Of a DNA stretch of 64,000 nt, positions 26,612 through 33,132 are shown one piece after another (the first letter of the stretch is position 1; every line of letters starts with the position of its first letter). Source of the stretch: IMCC45349 sp047219225 (GTDB taxonomy: Bacteria > Bacteroidota > Bacteroidia > Flavobacteriales > Flavobacteriaceae); assembly GCF_047219225.1 (NCBI RefSeq), contig NZ_CP178208.1, positions 434,001 through 498,000 on the forward strand. Reading direction: 5' to 3'. Position numbers and translations under genes: made by a program. Below the pieces are notes generated by a model. The model saw only the letters and a program-made list of their open reading frames with translations. It was not told where the DNA came from and searched no databases.

Positions 26612-26649
26612 GGTTTAGGTCTTAGAGAGTTTTTCTCCAGACCTAAACC
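26612..26649 (-). promoter_or_regulatory. rplL-rpoB intergenic hairpin (candidate partial attenuator or RNase III site)
   Basis: The stem GGTTTAGGTCT/AGACCTAAACC is 11 bp and perfect, with a further GAGA/TCTC pairing inside. On the minus strand it is followed by CCCTTTTG, a weak T-run. In Escherichia coli the same gene boundary carries an attenuator and a processing hairpin; equivalence here is inferred from position. Confidence 0.6.
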
Positions 26650-26671
26650 ATATTTTGTAGGTTAGTTAAGC

Positions 26672-27046
26672 TTACTTAAGCTCAACCTCAGCTCCTGCTT
26701 CTTCTAAAGAAGACTTAAGACCTTCTGCTTCGTCTTTAGACACACCTTCTTTGATTGCTGCTGGTGCTCCATCAACTAAACCTTTAGCGTCTTTTAATCC
26801 TAAACCAGTTAATTCCTTAACTAATTTCACTACTGCTAATTTAGAACCACCAGCTGCTTTAAGAATTACGTCGAATTCTGTTTGCTCTTCTGCTGCTTCA
26901 CCACCACCAGATGGACCAGCTGCTACTGCTACAGCTGCTGCTGCAGGCTCAATACCATATTCTTCTTTTAAAATATCAGCTAATTCGTTAACTTCTTTTA
27001 CTGTTAAGTTTACTAACTGTTCTGCGAAATCTTTTAAATCTGCCAT
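26672..27046 (-). CDS. rplL: 50S ribosomal protein L7/L12
   Basis: This 124-residue acidic stalk protein has an N-terminal dimerisation helix (DFAEQLVNLTVKEVNELADI), an alanine/glycine hinge (about 33-52) and a C-terminal factor-binding domain (KTEF-like TEFDVILKAAG, LGLKDAKGLVDGAP). It recruits EF-Tu, EF-G and RF3, and the latter two are encoded elsewhere or nearby. It lies 63 bases downstream of rplJ, the order expected for the stalk operon. Confidence 0.97.
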   Translation of the reverse strand: MADLKDFAEQLVNLTVKEVNELADILKEEYGIEPAAAAVAVAAGPSGGGEAAEEQTEFDVILKAAGGSKLAVVKLVKELTGLGLKDAKGLVDGAPAAIKEGVSKDEAEGLKSSLEEAGAEVELK

Positions 27047-27109
27047 TTTTCTATCGTTTTAATAATTTTTTAATTTAATATATTTTGTTAAAAGTGCGTA
27101 CTTAATTGG

Positions 27110-27631
27110 TTATCCCTCTTTTTGAGATAATGTTTTAAGAATACCTGAAAGTTTTCCACCGCTAGACTGAAGTGCTGAAACAACGTTCTTAGCTGGAGAT
27201 TGTAATAATCCAATGATATCTCCAATAAGCTCTTCTTTAGACTTGATGTCAACTAACATATCTAATTGGTCATCACCTAAGTAAACTGCTTCTTCAATAA
27301 AGGCTCCTTTTAATAAAGGTTTTTCAGACTTTTTTCTAAAAGCTTTAATTACTTTAGCTGGTGCATTACCAGTTTCAGAATACATAACTGAAGTATTACC
27401 TTTTAATGTTGTTGGTAATTCTCCAAAGTCTTTATCTGAAGCTTCCATTGCTTTTTCAAGCAAAGTATTCTTTACAACTGCTAACTTTACATTTGCTTTA
27501 AAACAAGCACGACGTAAAGCTGAAGTAGTTACTGCATTAAGACCTGAAATATCTGTTAAATAAATATTTGCATTGTCTGCTAATTGTGCAGTTAACTCTT
27601 CAATTACTTGTGATTTTTCTTCTCTTGTCAT
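27110..27631 (-). CDS. rplJ: 50S ribosomal protein L10
   Basis: This 173-residue stalk base protein binds 23S rRNA through its N-terminal domain (MTREEKSQVIEELTAQL, then VVKNTLLEKA) and L7/L12 dimers through its C-terminal helix. The gap to rplA is only 14 bases, so the long L10 autoregulatory leader known from Escherichia coli has no room here. Control would have to act elsewhere. Confidence 0.96.
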   Translation of the reverse strand: MTREEKSQVIEELTAQLADNANIYLTDISGLNAVTTSALRRACFKANVKLAVVKNTLLEKAMEASDKDFGELPTTLKGNTSVMYSETGNAPAKVIKAFRKKSEKPLLKGAFIEEAVYLGDDQLDMLVDIKSKEELIGDIIGLLQSPAKNVVSALQSSGGKLSGILKTLSQKEG

Positions 27632-27645
27632 AATAAAATCTTTAA

Positions 27646-28338
27646 CTACAAACTAACTTTTGTATCTACTGCAATACTTGGACTCATAGTACTAGAGATA
27701 AAAATACTCTTCATATAAGTTCCTTTTGCAGCTGTTGGTTTTAATTTAATTAAAGTAGAAAGTAATTCTTTTGCGTTTCCTTCTAGTTTATCAGCACTAA
27801 ATGATGCTTTACCTATTGGAGCATGAACAATACCTGTTTTATCTACTTTAAAATCTATTTTACCTGCTTTAACTTCAGTAACAGCTTTTGCTACATCCAT
27901 TGTTACAGTTCCTGTTTTTGGGTTAGGCATTAATCCTCTAGGTCCTAATACTCTACCTAATGGTCCTAATTTACCCATAACACTTGGCATAGTGATAATT
28001 ACATCAACATCTGTCCAACCACCTTTGATTTTTTCAAGGTATTCATCTAGACCTACATAATCAGCACCTGCTTCTTTTGCTTCTGCTTCTTTGTCTGGAG
28101 TTACTAATGCTAGTACTTTCATATCTTTACCAGTTCCATGAGGTAATGATACTACTCCTCTTACCATTTGATTAGCTTTTCTTGGATCTACACCCAAACG
28201 AACAGCTATATCTACAGAAGCATCAAACTTAGTGTTTGTTATATCTTTAACTAATTGAGAAGCTTCCTCAAGACTATACATCTTGTTCTTTTCAATTTTA
28301 GCTACTGCTTCTTTTTGCTTTCTTGTTAATCTTGCCAT
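27646..28338 (-). CDS. rplA: 50S ribosomal protein L1
   Basis: This 230-residue L1-stalk protein contains the signature region VMGKLGPLGRVLGPRGLMPNP and the start MARLTRKQKEAVAKIEK. It lies 15 bases downstream of rplK as usual. L1 acts as a translational repressor of the rplK-rplA message in other bacteria; no obvious L1-site mimic was identified by eye in the 73-base nusG-rplK gap. Confidence 0.96.
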   Translation of the reverse strand: MARLTRKQKEAVAKIEKNKMYSLEEASQLVKDITNTKFDASVDIAVRLGVDPRKANQMVRGVVSLPHGTGKDMKVLALVTPDKEAEAKEAGADYVGLDEYLEKIKGGWTDVDVIITMPSVMGKLGPLGRVLGPRGLMPNPKTGTVTMDVAKAVTEVKAGKIDFKVDKTGIVHAPIGKASFSADKLEGNAKELLSTLIKLKPTAAKGTYMKSIFISSTMSPSIAVDTKVSL

Positions 28339-28353
28339 TTCAAATAATTTAGA

Positions 28354-28794
28354 TTAATTAGGTGCTTCTCCTCCTTTAACAGTTATCCCCATTGACCTAG
28401 CTGTTCCTGCTACCATTTTCATAGCAGAATCAACAGTAAATGCATTTAAATCTTGCATTTTGTCTTCAGCAATAGTTCTAACTTGATCCCAAGAAACTTT
28501 AGCTACTTTTTTTCTATTTGGCTCACCAGAACCTTTTTTTACTTTGGCCGCTTCTAATAATTGTACTGCAGCTGGTGGTGTTTTGATTACAAAATCAAAT
28601 GATTTGTCTTTGTAAACAGAAATTACCACAGGTAAAACTTTACCTTGTTTATCTTGGGTTCTAGCATTAAATTGCTTACAGAACTCCATGATATTAACTC
28701 CAGCAGCACCTAGAGCGGGTCCAACCGGTGGCGACGGATTCGCTGCACCTCCCCTAACTTGTAGTTTAACTACTTTACTTAACTCTTTTGCCAT
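28354..28794 (-). CDS. rplK: 50S ribosomal protein L11
   Basis: 146 residues, complete: the proline-rich NPSPPVGPALGAAGVNIMEF loop near residues 20-40 (thiostrepton/RelA region) and the C-terminal rRNA-binding domain ending GTARSMGITVKGG. It lies between nusG and rplA in the standard order. Confidence 0.97.
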   Translation of the reverse strand: MAKELSKVVKLQVRGGAANPSPPVGPALGAAGVNIMEFCKQFNARTQDKQGKVLPVVISVYKDKSFDFVIKTPPAAVQLLEAAKVKKGSGEPNRKKVAKVSWDQVRTIAEDKMQDLNAFTVDSAMKMVAGTARSMGITVKGGEAPN

Positions 28795-28867
28795 TTTTTA
28801 AATTTAAATTTTGATATAACTAGTGTTGGAAGCTCTAAATTATATCGATAATAATATGTAACAATTA

Positions 28868-29425
28868 TTAAATTTTCTCAACTTGCATGTAACTTAATTC
28901 TAATGGAGTCTTTCTTCCAAAAATCTTCACCATTACTTCAAGTTTGCGTTTTTCTTCGTTTATGTTTTCGATAGTACCATCAAATCCATTGAATGGCCCA
29001 TCTATCACTTTTACTGTTTCGCCTTTAACATAAGGTATCGCTACATTAGCATCAGCTTCTACAGCTAACTCATCAACCTTACCTAACATTCTGTTAACTT
29101 CAGACTGTCTTAATGGTACAGGATCACCTCCTTTAGTTTCCCCTAAAAAACCAATTACATTAGTAATAGATTTTATAATATGAGGGACCTCTCCACTTAA
29201 ATTAGCTTGAATCATTATATACCCAGGAAAAAACACTTTTTCCTTATGAATCTTCTTTCCGTTTCTAATTTGAACAACTCTTTCAGTAGGAACTAAAACT
29301 TGGTCCACATAATCATCTAAACCTAATCTTGAAATTTCATTCTCAATATAGGTCTTGATTTTGTTTTCCTGTCCACTTACTGCACGAACAACATACCACT
29401 TTTTTTCAATCTTGTTATCTGACAT
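28868..29425 (-). CDS. nusG: Transcription termination/antitermination protein NusG
   Basis: 185 residues. The NGN domain (KKWYVVRAVSGQENKIKTYIE) is followed by a KOW motif near the C-terminus (GETVKVIDGPFNGFDGTIE). It binds RNA polymerase and links it to the ribosome or to Rho. It lies 12 bases downstream of secE and 73 upstream of rplK. The Bacteroidota specialised NusG paralogues of capsule loci differ in context, so this is the housekeeping copy. Confidence 0.96.
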   Translation of the reverse strand: MSDNKIEKKWYVVRAVSGQENKIKTYIENEISRLGLDDYVDQVLVPTERVVQIRNGKKIHKEKVFFPGYIMIQANLSGEVPHIIKSITNVIGFLGETKGGDPVPLRQSEVNRMLGKVDELAVEADANVAIPYVKGETVKVIDGPFNGFDGTIENINEEKRKLEVMVKIFGRKTPLELSYMQVEKI

Positions 29426-29437
29426 CTTGGTGTATGC

Positions 29438-29632
29438 TTATTTTATCAAATTAAAATATTCTTTTATTACTCCACTAAAAGCAGTATCAACACCCCAAAT
29501 AGCTAAAGAGAAAATAATTGAGAACACAGCCACTACAACTGTTAAACGTTGCGCCTCAGCCCATGCTGGCCAAGTTACATTGTTCTTTAATTCTTCAAAT
29601 GATTCTTTTATATAATTTACAATTCCTGCCAT
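29438..29632 (-). CDS. secE: Preprotein translocase subunit SecE
   Basis: The start at ATG 29632 gives the short 64-residue single-span form (cytosolic amphipathic helix NYIKESFEELKNNVTWP, then one membrane segment of about 20 residues around 30-52). The longer frame to 29680 would run into the tRNA-Trp gene and was rejected. The motif NVTWPAWAE is the conserved SecE hinge. It lies between tRNA-Trp and nusG. Confidence 0.94.
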   Translation of the reverse strand: MAGIVNYIKESFEELKNNVTWPAWAEAQRLTVVVAVFSIIFSLAIWGVDTAFSGVIKEYFNLIK

Positions 29633-29650
29633 TATATTATTTTTTATTTG

Positions 29651-29723
29651 CACGGGTTGAGAGACTCGAACTCCCGACACCTGGTTTTGGAGACCAGTGC
29701 TCTACCAACTGAGCTAAACCCGT
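29651..29723 (-). tRNA. tRNA-Trp (CCA anticodon)
   Basis: A 73-base cloverleaf on the minus strand: acceptor ACGGGTT/AACCCGT with discriminator G, anticodon loop CTCCAAA giving CCA, T-loop TTCGAGT. No encoded 3' CCA. It lies between tuf and secE. Confidence 0.96.
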
Positions 29724-29789
29724 AAATACAAGTCAAGGTATTTTGATATTAGCTACCAAAACACCTTAACTTTATATATTAAACTTGTA

Positions 29790-30977
29790 TTAGTCTAAAA
29801 TCTCAGTTACCTGACCTGCACCAACTGTTCTACCACCTTCACGAATAGCGAAACGTAAACCTACGTTCATTGCAATTGGTTGAATTAACTCAACATTAAT
29901 AGTTAAGTTATCTCCAGGCATTACCATTTCAACTCCATCAGGAAGTGCAATATTCCCTGTTACGTCAGTTGTACGTACGTAGAACTGTGGACGGTAGTTG
30001 TTATGGAATGGAGTGTGACGTCCACCTTCTTCTTTCTTAAGGATATAAACCTCAGCTTTAAACTTAGCGTGTGGCGTTACAGAGTTTTGCTTACAGATTA
30101 CCATACCTCTACGGATATCAGTCTTCTCAATACCTCTTAATAAGATACCTACGTTATCTCCAGCTTCACCTCTATCTAAGATCTTACGGAACATCTCAAC
30201 TCCAGTAATAGTAGAAGTTAATTTCTCAGCTCCCATACCAATAATATCTACAGGATCTCCAGTGTTAGCAACACCAGTTTCAATACGACCAGTTGCAACA
30301 GTACCACGACCAGTAATAGAGAATACATCCTCGATTGGCATTAAGAAATCTTTATCAACATCACGTTGTGGTAACTCAATCCAGCTATCTACAGCTTCCA
30401 TTAATTCCATAACAGTGTCAACCCACTTTTGCTCACCATTTAAAGCTCCTAAAGCAGAACCAGCAATAACAGGACCATTGTCACCATCATACTCATAGAA
30501 AGATAATAAATCTCTAACTTCCATGTCTACTAATTCTAAAAGCTCCTCATCGTCAACCATATCAACTTTGTTTAAGAAAACAACGATACGAGGAATACCT
30601 ACCTGACGACCTAATAAGATGTGCTCACGAGTTTGTGGCATTGGACCATCTGTAGCAGCAACCACTAATATAGCACCATCCATTTGAGCAGCACCAGTTA
30701 CCATGTTCTTTACATAATCGGCGTGACCTGGACAGTCAACGTGTGCATAGTGACGATTAGCTGTAGCGTATTCTACGTGTGAAGTATTAATTGTAATACC
30801 TCTTTCTTTTTCTTCTGGAGCGTTATCGATAGTATCGAAATCTCTTTTTTCAGATAAACCTGCGTTAGCTAATACAGTTGTGATAGCAGCAGTTAAAGTT
30901 GTTTTACCGTGATCTACGTGTCCAATTGTACCTATGTTTAAGTGCGGTTTGGAACGATCGAAAGTTTCCTTTGCCAT
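29790..30977 (-). CDS. tuf: Elongation factor Tu
   Basis: 395 residues. G1 is GHVDHGKT (about 19-26), switch I is RGITINTSHVEY, G3 is DCPGHADY, G4 is NKVD, and G5 is GSALGAL. Domains II and III are complete, ending GAGQVTEILD. It delivers aminoacyl-tRNA to the ribosome. It is embedded between four upstream tRNA genes and tRNA-Trp, the same linkage as the tufB locus of Escherichia coli. The 3' untranslated region (29737-29769) can form an imperfect hairpin without a T-run, consistent with read-through to tRNA-Trp and secE. Confidence 0.98.
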   Translation of the reverse strand: MAKETFDRSKPHLNIGTIGHVDHGKTTLTAAITTVLANAGLSEKRDFDTIDNAPEEKERGITINTSHVEYATANRHYAHVDCPGHADYVKNMVTGAAQMDGAILVVAATDGPMPQTREHILLGRQVGIPRIVVFLNKVDMVDDEELLELVDMEVRDLLSFYEYDGDNGPVIAGSALGALNGEQKWVDTVMELMEAVDSWIELPQRDVDKDFLMPIEDVFSITGRGTVATGRIETGVANTGDPVDIIGMGAEKLTSTITGVEMFRKILDRGEAGDNVGILLRGIEKTDIRRGMVICKQNSVTPHAKFKAEVYILKKEEGGRHTPFHNNYRPQFYVRTTDVTGNIALPDGVEMVMPGDNLTINVELIQPIAMNVGLRFAIREGGRTVGAGQVTEILD

Positions 30978-31039
30978 GATTTAAAATTTAATCTTAGTTA
31001 TATAATAATATTAGTGTTCTAATCTTTAATAGTTAAAAG

Positions 31040-31111
31040 AGCCAATGACGGGATTTGAACCCGTGACCTCTTCCTTACCAAGGAAACGCTCTACCCCTGA
31101 GCTACACCGGC
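31040..31111 (-). tRNA. tRNA-Thr (GGT anticodon)
   Basis: A 72-base cloverleaf: acceptor GCCGGTG/CATTGGC, anticodon loop TTGGTAA giving GGT, T-arm ACGGGTTCAAATCCCGT. It is the last of four tRNA genes upstream of tuf. Confidence 0.95.
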
Positions 31112-31120
31112 TAAAATTTG

Positions 31121-31193
31121 AGCGGGAGACCGGGTTCGAACCGGCGACATTCAGCTTGGAAGGCTGACGCTCTACCAACTGAGCTACTCCCGC
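31121..31193 (-). tRNA. tRNA-Gly (TCC anticodon)
   Basis: A 73-base cloverleaf: acceptor GCGGGAG/CTCCCGC, anticodon loop CTTCCAA giving TCC. It lies 9 bases upstream of tRNA-Thr(GGT). Confidence 0.95.
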
Positions 31194-31225
31194 AATAATT
31201 TTAAAAATCCAATCATTTAAAAGTG

Positions 31226-31306
31226 GGGAGAGCAGGATTCGAACCTGCGAAGGTAAAAACCAACAGATTTACAGTCTGTCCTCGTTGGCCGCTTGAGTAT
31301 CTCCCC
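31226..31306 (-). tRNA. tRNA-Tyr (GTA anticodon)
   Basis: An 81-base type II tRNA with a long variable arm: acceptor GGGGAGA/TCTCCCC, discriminator A, anticodon loop CTGTAAA giving GTA. Confidence 0.95.
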
Positions 31307-31342
31307 AATTTAAATAAATTTTTCACTCTTTTAAAGAACTTG

Positions 31343-31416
31343 AGCCGATGGAGGGACTCGAACCCACGACCTGCTGATTACAAATCAGCTGCTCTAGCCA
31401 GCTGAGCTACATCGGC
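31343..31416 (-). tRNA. tRNA-Thr (TGT anticodon)
   Basis: A 74-base cloverleaf: acceptor GCCGATG/CATCGGC, anticodon loop TTTGTAA giving TGT. First gene of the Thr-Tyr-Gly-Thr-tuf transcript. Confidence 0.95.
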
Positions 31417-31440
31417 TTATTTTTATTACTTTTTGAGCAA

Positions 31441-31468
31441 TAAAAAAGTCCGCTATTTCTAACGGACT
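31441..31468 (-). terminator. Intrinsic terminator downstream of hpf (also the start of the tRNA operon transcript)
   Basis: A 6-bp stem AGTCCG/CGGACT is followed on the minus strand by six T residues, 53 bases after the hpf stop. The predicted tRNA-operon promoter lies directly behind it, so its transcript may begin with this hairpin. Confidence 0.7.
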
Positions 31469-31469
31469 G

Positions 31470-31499
31470 CAAATGTATATATTTATTTTTTTATTCAAA
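31470..31499 (-). promoter_or_regulatory. Predicted promoter of the tRNA-tuf-secE-nusG-rpl-rpo cluster
   Basis: On the minus strand TTTG (31496-31499), an 18-base spacer and TACATTTG (31470-31477) match the Bacteroidota consensus. This is the best candidate for the main promoter of the translation/transcription block. Confidence 0.65.
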
Positions 31500-31520
31500 A
31501 CATTTTTTGAAAATTTTTAT

Positions 31521-31823
31521 CTATAAATATGATCTTAATTTTTCTTTGCGCTTTTTTAGTTGTCTTTCTAATGAACTTACTGCAGCATCTGTTCCTTCTT
31601 CAAAAGACTTACATACTTTTTTGACAACAAAACTGTCTCCTGGAACACTTACTCTTGCTTCGAATATTTTATTCTCTTTGTCACTGGTGTTTTCTACTTT
31701 TAAAAATACATCTGATTTTATGACCTTATCATAATATAAATCTAACTTATCCATTCTCTTTTGAATGAAATCTAATAATTTTTGATCTGCATTGAAGTTA
31801 ACTGATTGCGTGTTTACTTTCAT
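31521..31823 (-). CDS. hpf: Ribosome hibernation promoting factor, short form (HPF/RaiA family)
   Basis: 100 residues. The beta-alpha-beta-beta-beta-alpha fold of the S30AE family is recognisable (MKVNTQSVNFNADQKLLDFI, KLDLYYDKV, ARVSVPGDSFVVKK), with a C-terminal basic tail RQLKKRKEKLRSYL. It binds the 30S decoding region in stationary phase. The long-form C-terminal dimerisation domain is absent, so it would act with other factors for 100S formation. It lies 31 bases downstream of the xerC-like gene, a conserved neighbour pair in Flavobacteria. Confidence 0.9.
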   Translation of the reverse strand: MKVNTQSVNFNADQKLLDFIQKRMDKLDLYYDKVIKSDVFLKVENTSDKENKIFEARVSVPGDSFVVKKVCKSFEEGTDAAVSSLERQLKKRKEKLRSYL

Positions 31824-31854
31824 ATTCTTCTTTTTTGGTTAGACAATACTACTG

Positions 31855-32736
31855 TTACTTATTTCTTGGGTGTGATTTAGCATATACTTTTTTTAACTCT
31901 GCTATACTATTATGTGTATATATTTGAGTAGCAGCTAAACTGGAGTGACCAAGCAATTCTTTAACAGCATTTAAATCGGCACCTTGGTTAAGTAAATGAG
32001 TTGCAAATGAATGTCTTAGTATATGCGGACTCTTTTTCACCTTAGTTGATGCCTCACTAAAATAGTTATTTATTATTCTGTAAACAAGTGTTTCATATAT
32101 TTTAACGCCTTTTTTTGTGAGTAATAAATAATCTTTATCACTAATTTGCTCTAAAACATTTCGCTCTTGAATGTATTTCTTTAAAGTAACTATAATTGAG
32201 CTCAATAACGGAAGTACTCTTTCTTTATTTCTTTTACCTAATACTTTTAACGTTTTTTGTGATATATCAATATCTTCAAGTTTAATTTGTATCAGTTCTA
32301 TACGTCTTATTCCTGTTGAATAAAACAATTCTATTATCAGCTTATTCCTTAGCCCTTCGAAAGAGTTATCAAAATTTAATATTTCAAAAACTTTTTCTAT
32401 TTCTTTTTCTGAAAAAGGCACTTGCACTTTTTTACTTACTTTAAGTGCTTTGTGTTTTGCTAAAGGGTTTTTATCAATTTCTTCTATCTTCATTAAAAAC
32501 TTATAATAACTATTTAATGAAGATACTTTTCTATTTACACTTCTATTAGATATACCTTTTTCTACTAAACTGATAATCCAAGATCTTATTTGAGAATAGT
32601 TTGCTACATTAATATTGTCCTGAAAGTTTTCTTTTAAATATTCTTGAAAAACCTCAATATCTTTTTTATAAGCATTAACTGTATGTGGTGAATACTTTTT
32701 TTCTAACAATAAATAATCTATGAATGGATTTAGCAT
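31855..32736 (-). CDS. Tyrosine recombinase, XerC/XerD family
   Basis: 293 residues, typical for chromosomal Xer recombinases. The N-terminal SAM-like DNA-binding domain (1-90) is followed by a catalytic domain containing Arg in STGIRRIELIQI, the HxLR motif HILRHSFATHLL, LLGHSS, and the nucleophilic Tyr in TQIYTHN. Its position in a housekeeping block between rpsU and hpf, without phage genes, indicates a chromosome-dimer-resolution role rather than an integrase; the specific XerC versus XerD assignment is not certain. Confidence 0.88.
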   Translation of the reverse strand: MLNPFIDYLLLEKKYSPHTVNAYKKDIEVFQEYLKENFQDNINVANYSQIRSWIISLVEKGISNRSVNRKVSSLNSYYKFLMKIEEIDKNPLAKHKALKVSKKVQVPFSEKEIEKVFEILNFDNSFEGLRNKLIIELFYSTGIRRIELIQIKLEDIDISQKTLKVLGKRNKERVLPLLSSIIVTLKKYIQERNVLEQISDKDYLLLTKKGVKIYETLVYRIINNYFSEASTKVKKSPHILRHSFATHLLNQGADLNAVKELLGHSSLAATQIYTHNSIAELKKVYAKSHPRNK

Positions 32737-32763
32737 ATCAATTATTTAATAAAATTAAATATA

Positions 32764-32794
32764 CAAATTTAGTTTTGCCTATATGCATAAAAAA
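32764..32794 (-). promoter_or_regulatory. Candidate promoter for xerC-hpf
   Basis: On the minus strand TAAATTTG (32764-32771) fits TAnnTTTG; at 19 bases upstream is TTTT (32791-32794, three of four consensus bases). It overlaps the edge of the rpsU terminator. Confidence 0.4.
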
Positions 32795-32817
32795 ACCCAC
32801 AACTAAATTGTGGGTTT
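32793..32817 (-). terminator. Intrinsic terminator of rpsU
   Basis: A 10-bp stem AAACCCACAA/TTGTGGGTTT with loop CTAAA lies 23 bases after the rpsU stop; T-rich on the minus strand. Confidence 0.85.
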
Positions 32818-32840
32818 CTCTATATTAAGTTATCTAGAAC

Positions 32841-33035
32841 TTATATTTCTTCTGCATCTCTTAAACGTTGGATGTATTGAGCTTTTTGAATTTGAGCTCT
32901 ACGCTTTACTGAAGGCTTTACATATTGCTTACGCGTTTGTAAAGATCTTTTCGTTCCAGTTTTATCAAACTTTCTCTTAAAACGCTTTAGCGCTCTATCT
33001 ATATTTTCTCCTTCTTTAATTGGTATTATTAACAT
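32841..33035 (-). CDS. rpsU: 30S ribosomal protein S21
   Basis: 64 residues, very basic: MLIIPIKEGENIDRALKRFKRKFDKTG...LQTRKQYVKPSVKRR. In Flavobacteriia bS21 forms part of the pocket with S6 and S18 that sequesters the 3' end of 16S rRNA, explaining the lack of Shine-Dalgarno use. This gene itself carries a strong Shine-Dalgarno (33045-33052), consistent with the feedback scheme described for Flavobacterium johnsoniae. It has its own promoter and terminator, so it is monocistronic. Confidence 0.96.
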   Translation of the reverse strand: MLIIPIKEGENIDRALKRFKRKFDKTGTKRSLQTRKQYVKPSVKRRAQIQKAQYIQRLRDAEEI

Positions 33036-33044
33036 AGTGTCTTA

Positions 33045-33052
33045 ACCTCCTC
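33045..33052 (-). promoter_or_regulatory. rpsU: Strong Shine-Dalgarno sequence of rpsU
   Basis: On the minus strand GAGGAGGT lies about 10 bases before the rpsU ATG. Other genes in this window start after A/T-rich sequence with no such motif. A ribosome lacking bS21 would expose its anti-Shine-Dalgarno and translate this message preferentially (known for the group, inferred here). Confidence 0.8.
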
Positions 33053-33072
33053 TCTTTTAGAATTTCGGATTG

Positions 33073-33102
33073 CAAATATATAAAGTATTTAAGAACCTCA
33101 AA
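33073..33102 (-). promoter_or_regulatory. Predicted rpsU promoter
   Basis: On the minus strand TTTG (33099-33102), an 18-base spacer and TATATTTG (33073-33080) match the Bacteroidota consensus; the start codon is about 38 bases downstream, leaving room for the Shine-Dalgarno. Confidence 0.65.
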
Positions 33103-33132
33103 ACAAAAAAGCACTTTTTAATTAATTATTAT

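Noticed and set aside
29633..29680. Longer secE start
   Set aside because: The extension enters the tRNA-Trp gene and adds a sequence unlike SecE.
29737..29769. Terminator after tuf
   Set aside because: The imperfect AAGGT...ACCTT hairpin lacks a T-run, and tRNA-Trp and secE follow closely; more likely part of a read-through transcript.
31223..31405. 60-codon plus-strand frame across the tRNA genes
   Set aside because: It runs through the complement of tRNA-Tyr and tRNA-Thr; the peptide is typical of mistranslated tRNA sequence.
31855..32736. Integrase of a mobile element at the tRNA cluster
   Set aside because: The gene is a full-length Xer recombinase in a conserved housekeeping context; no attachment repeats or cargo found near the tRNAs.
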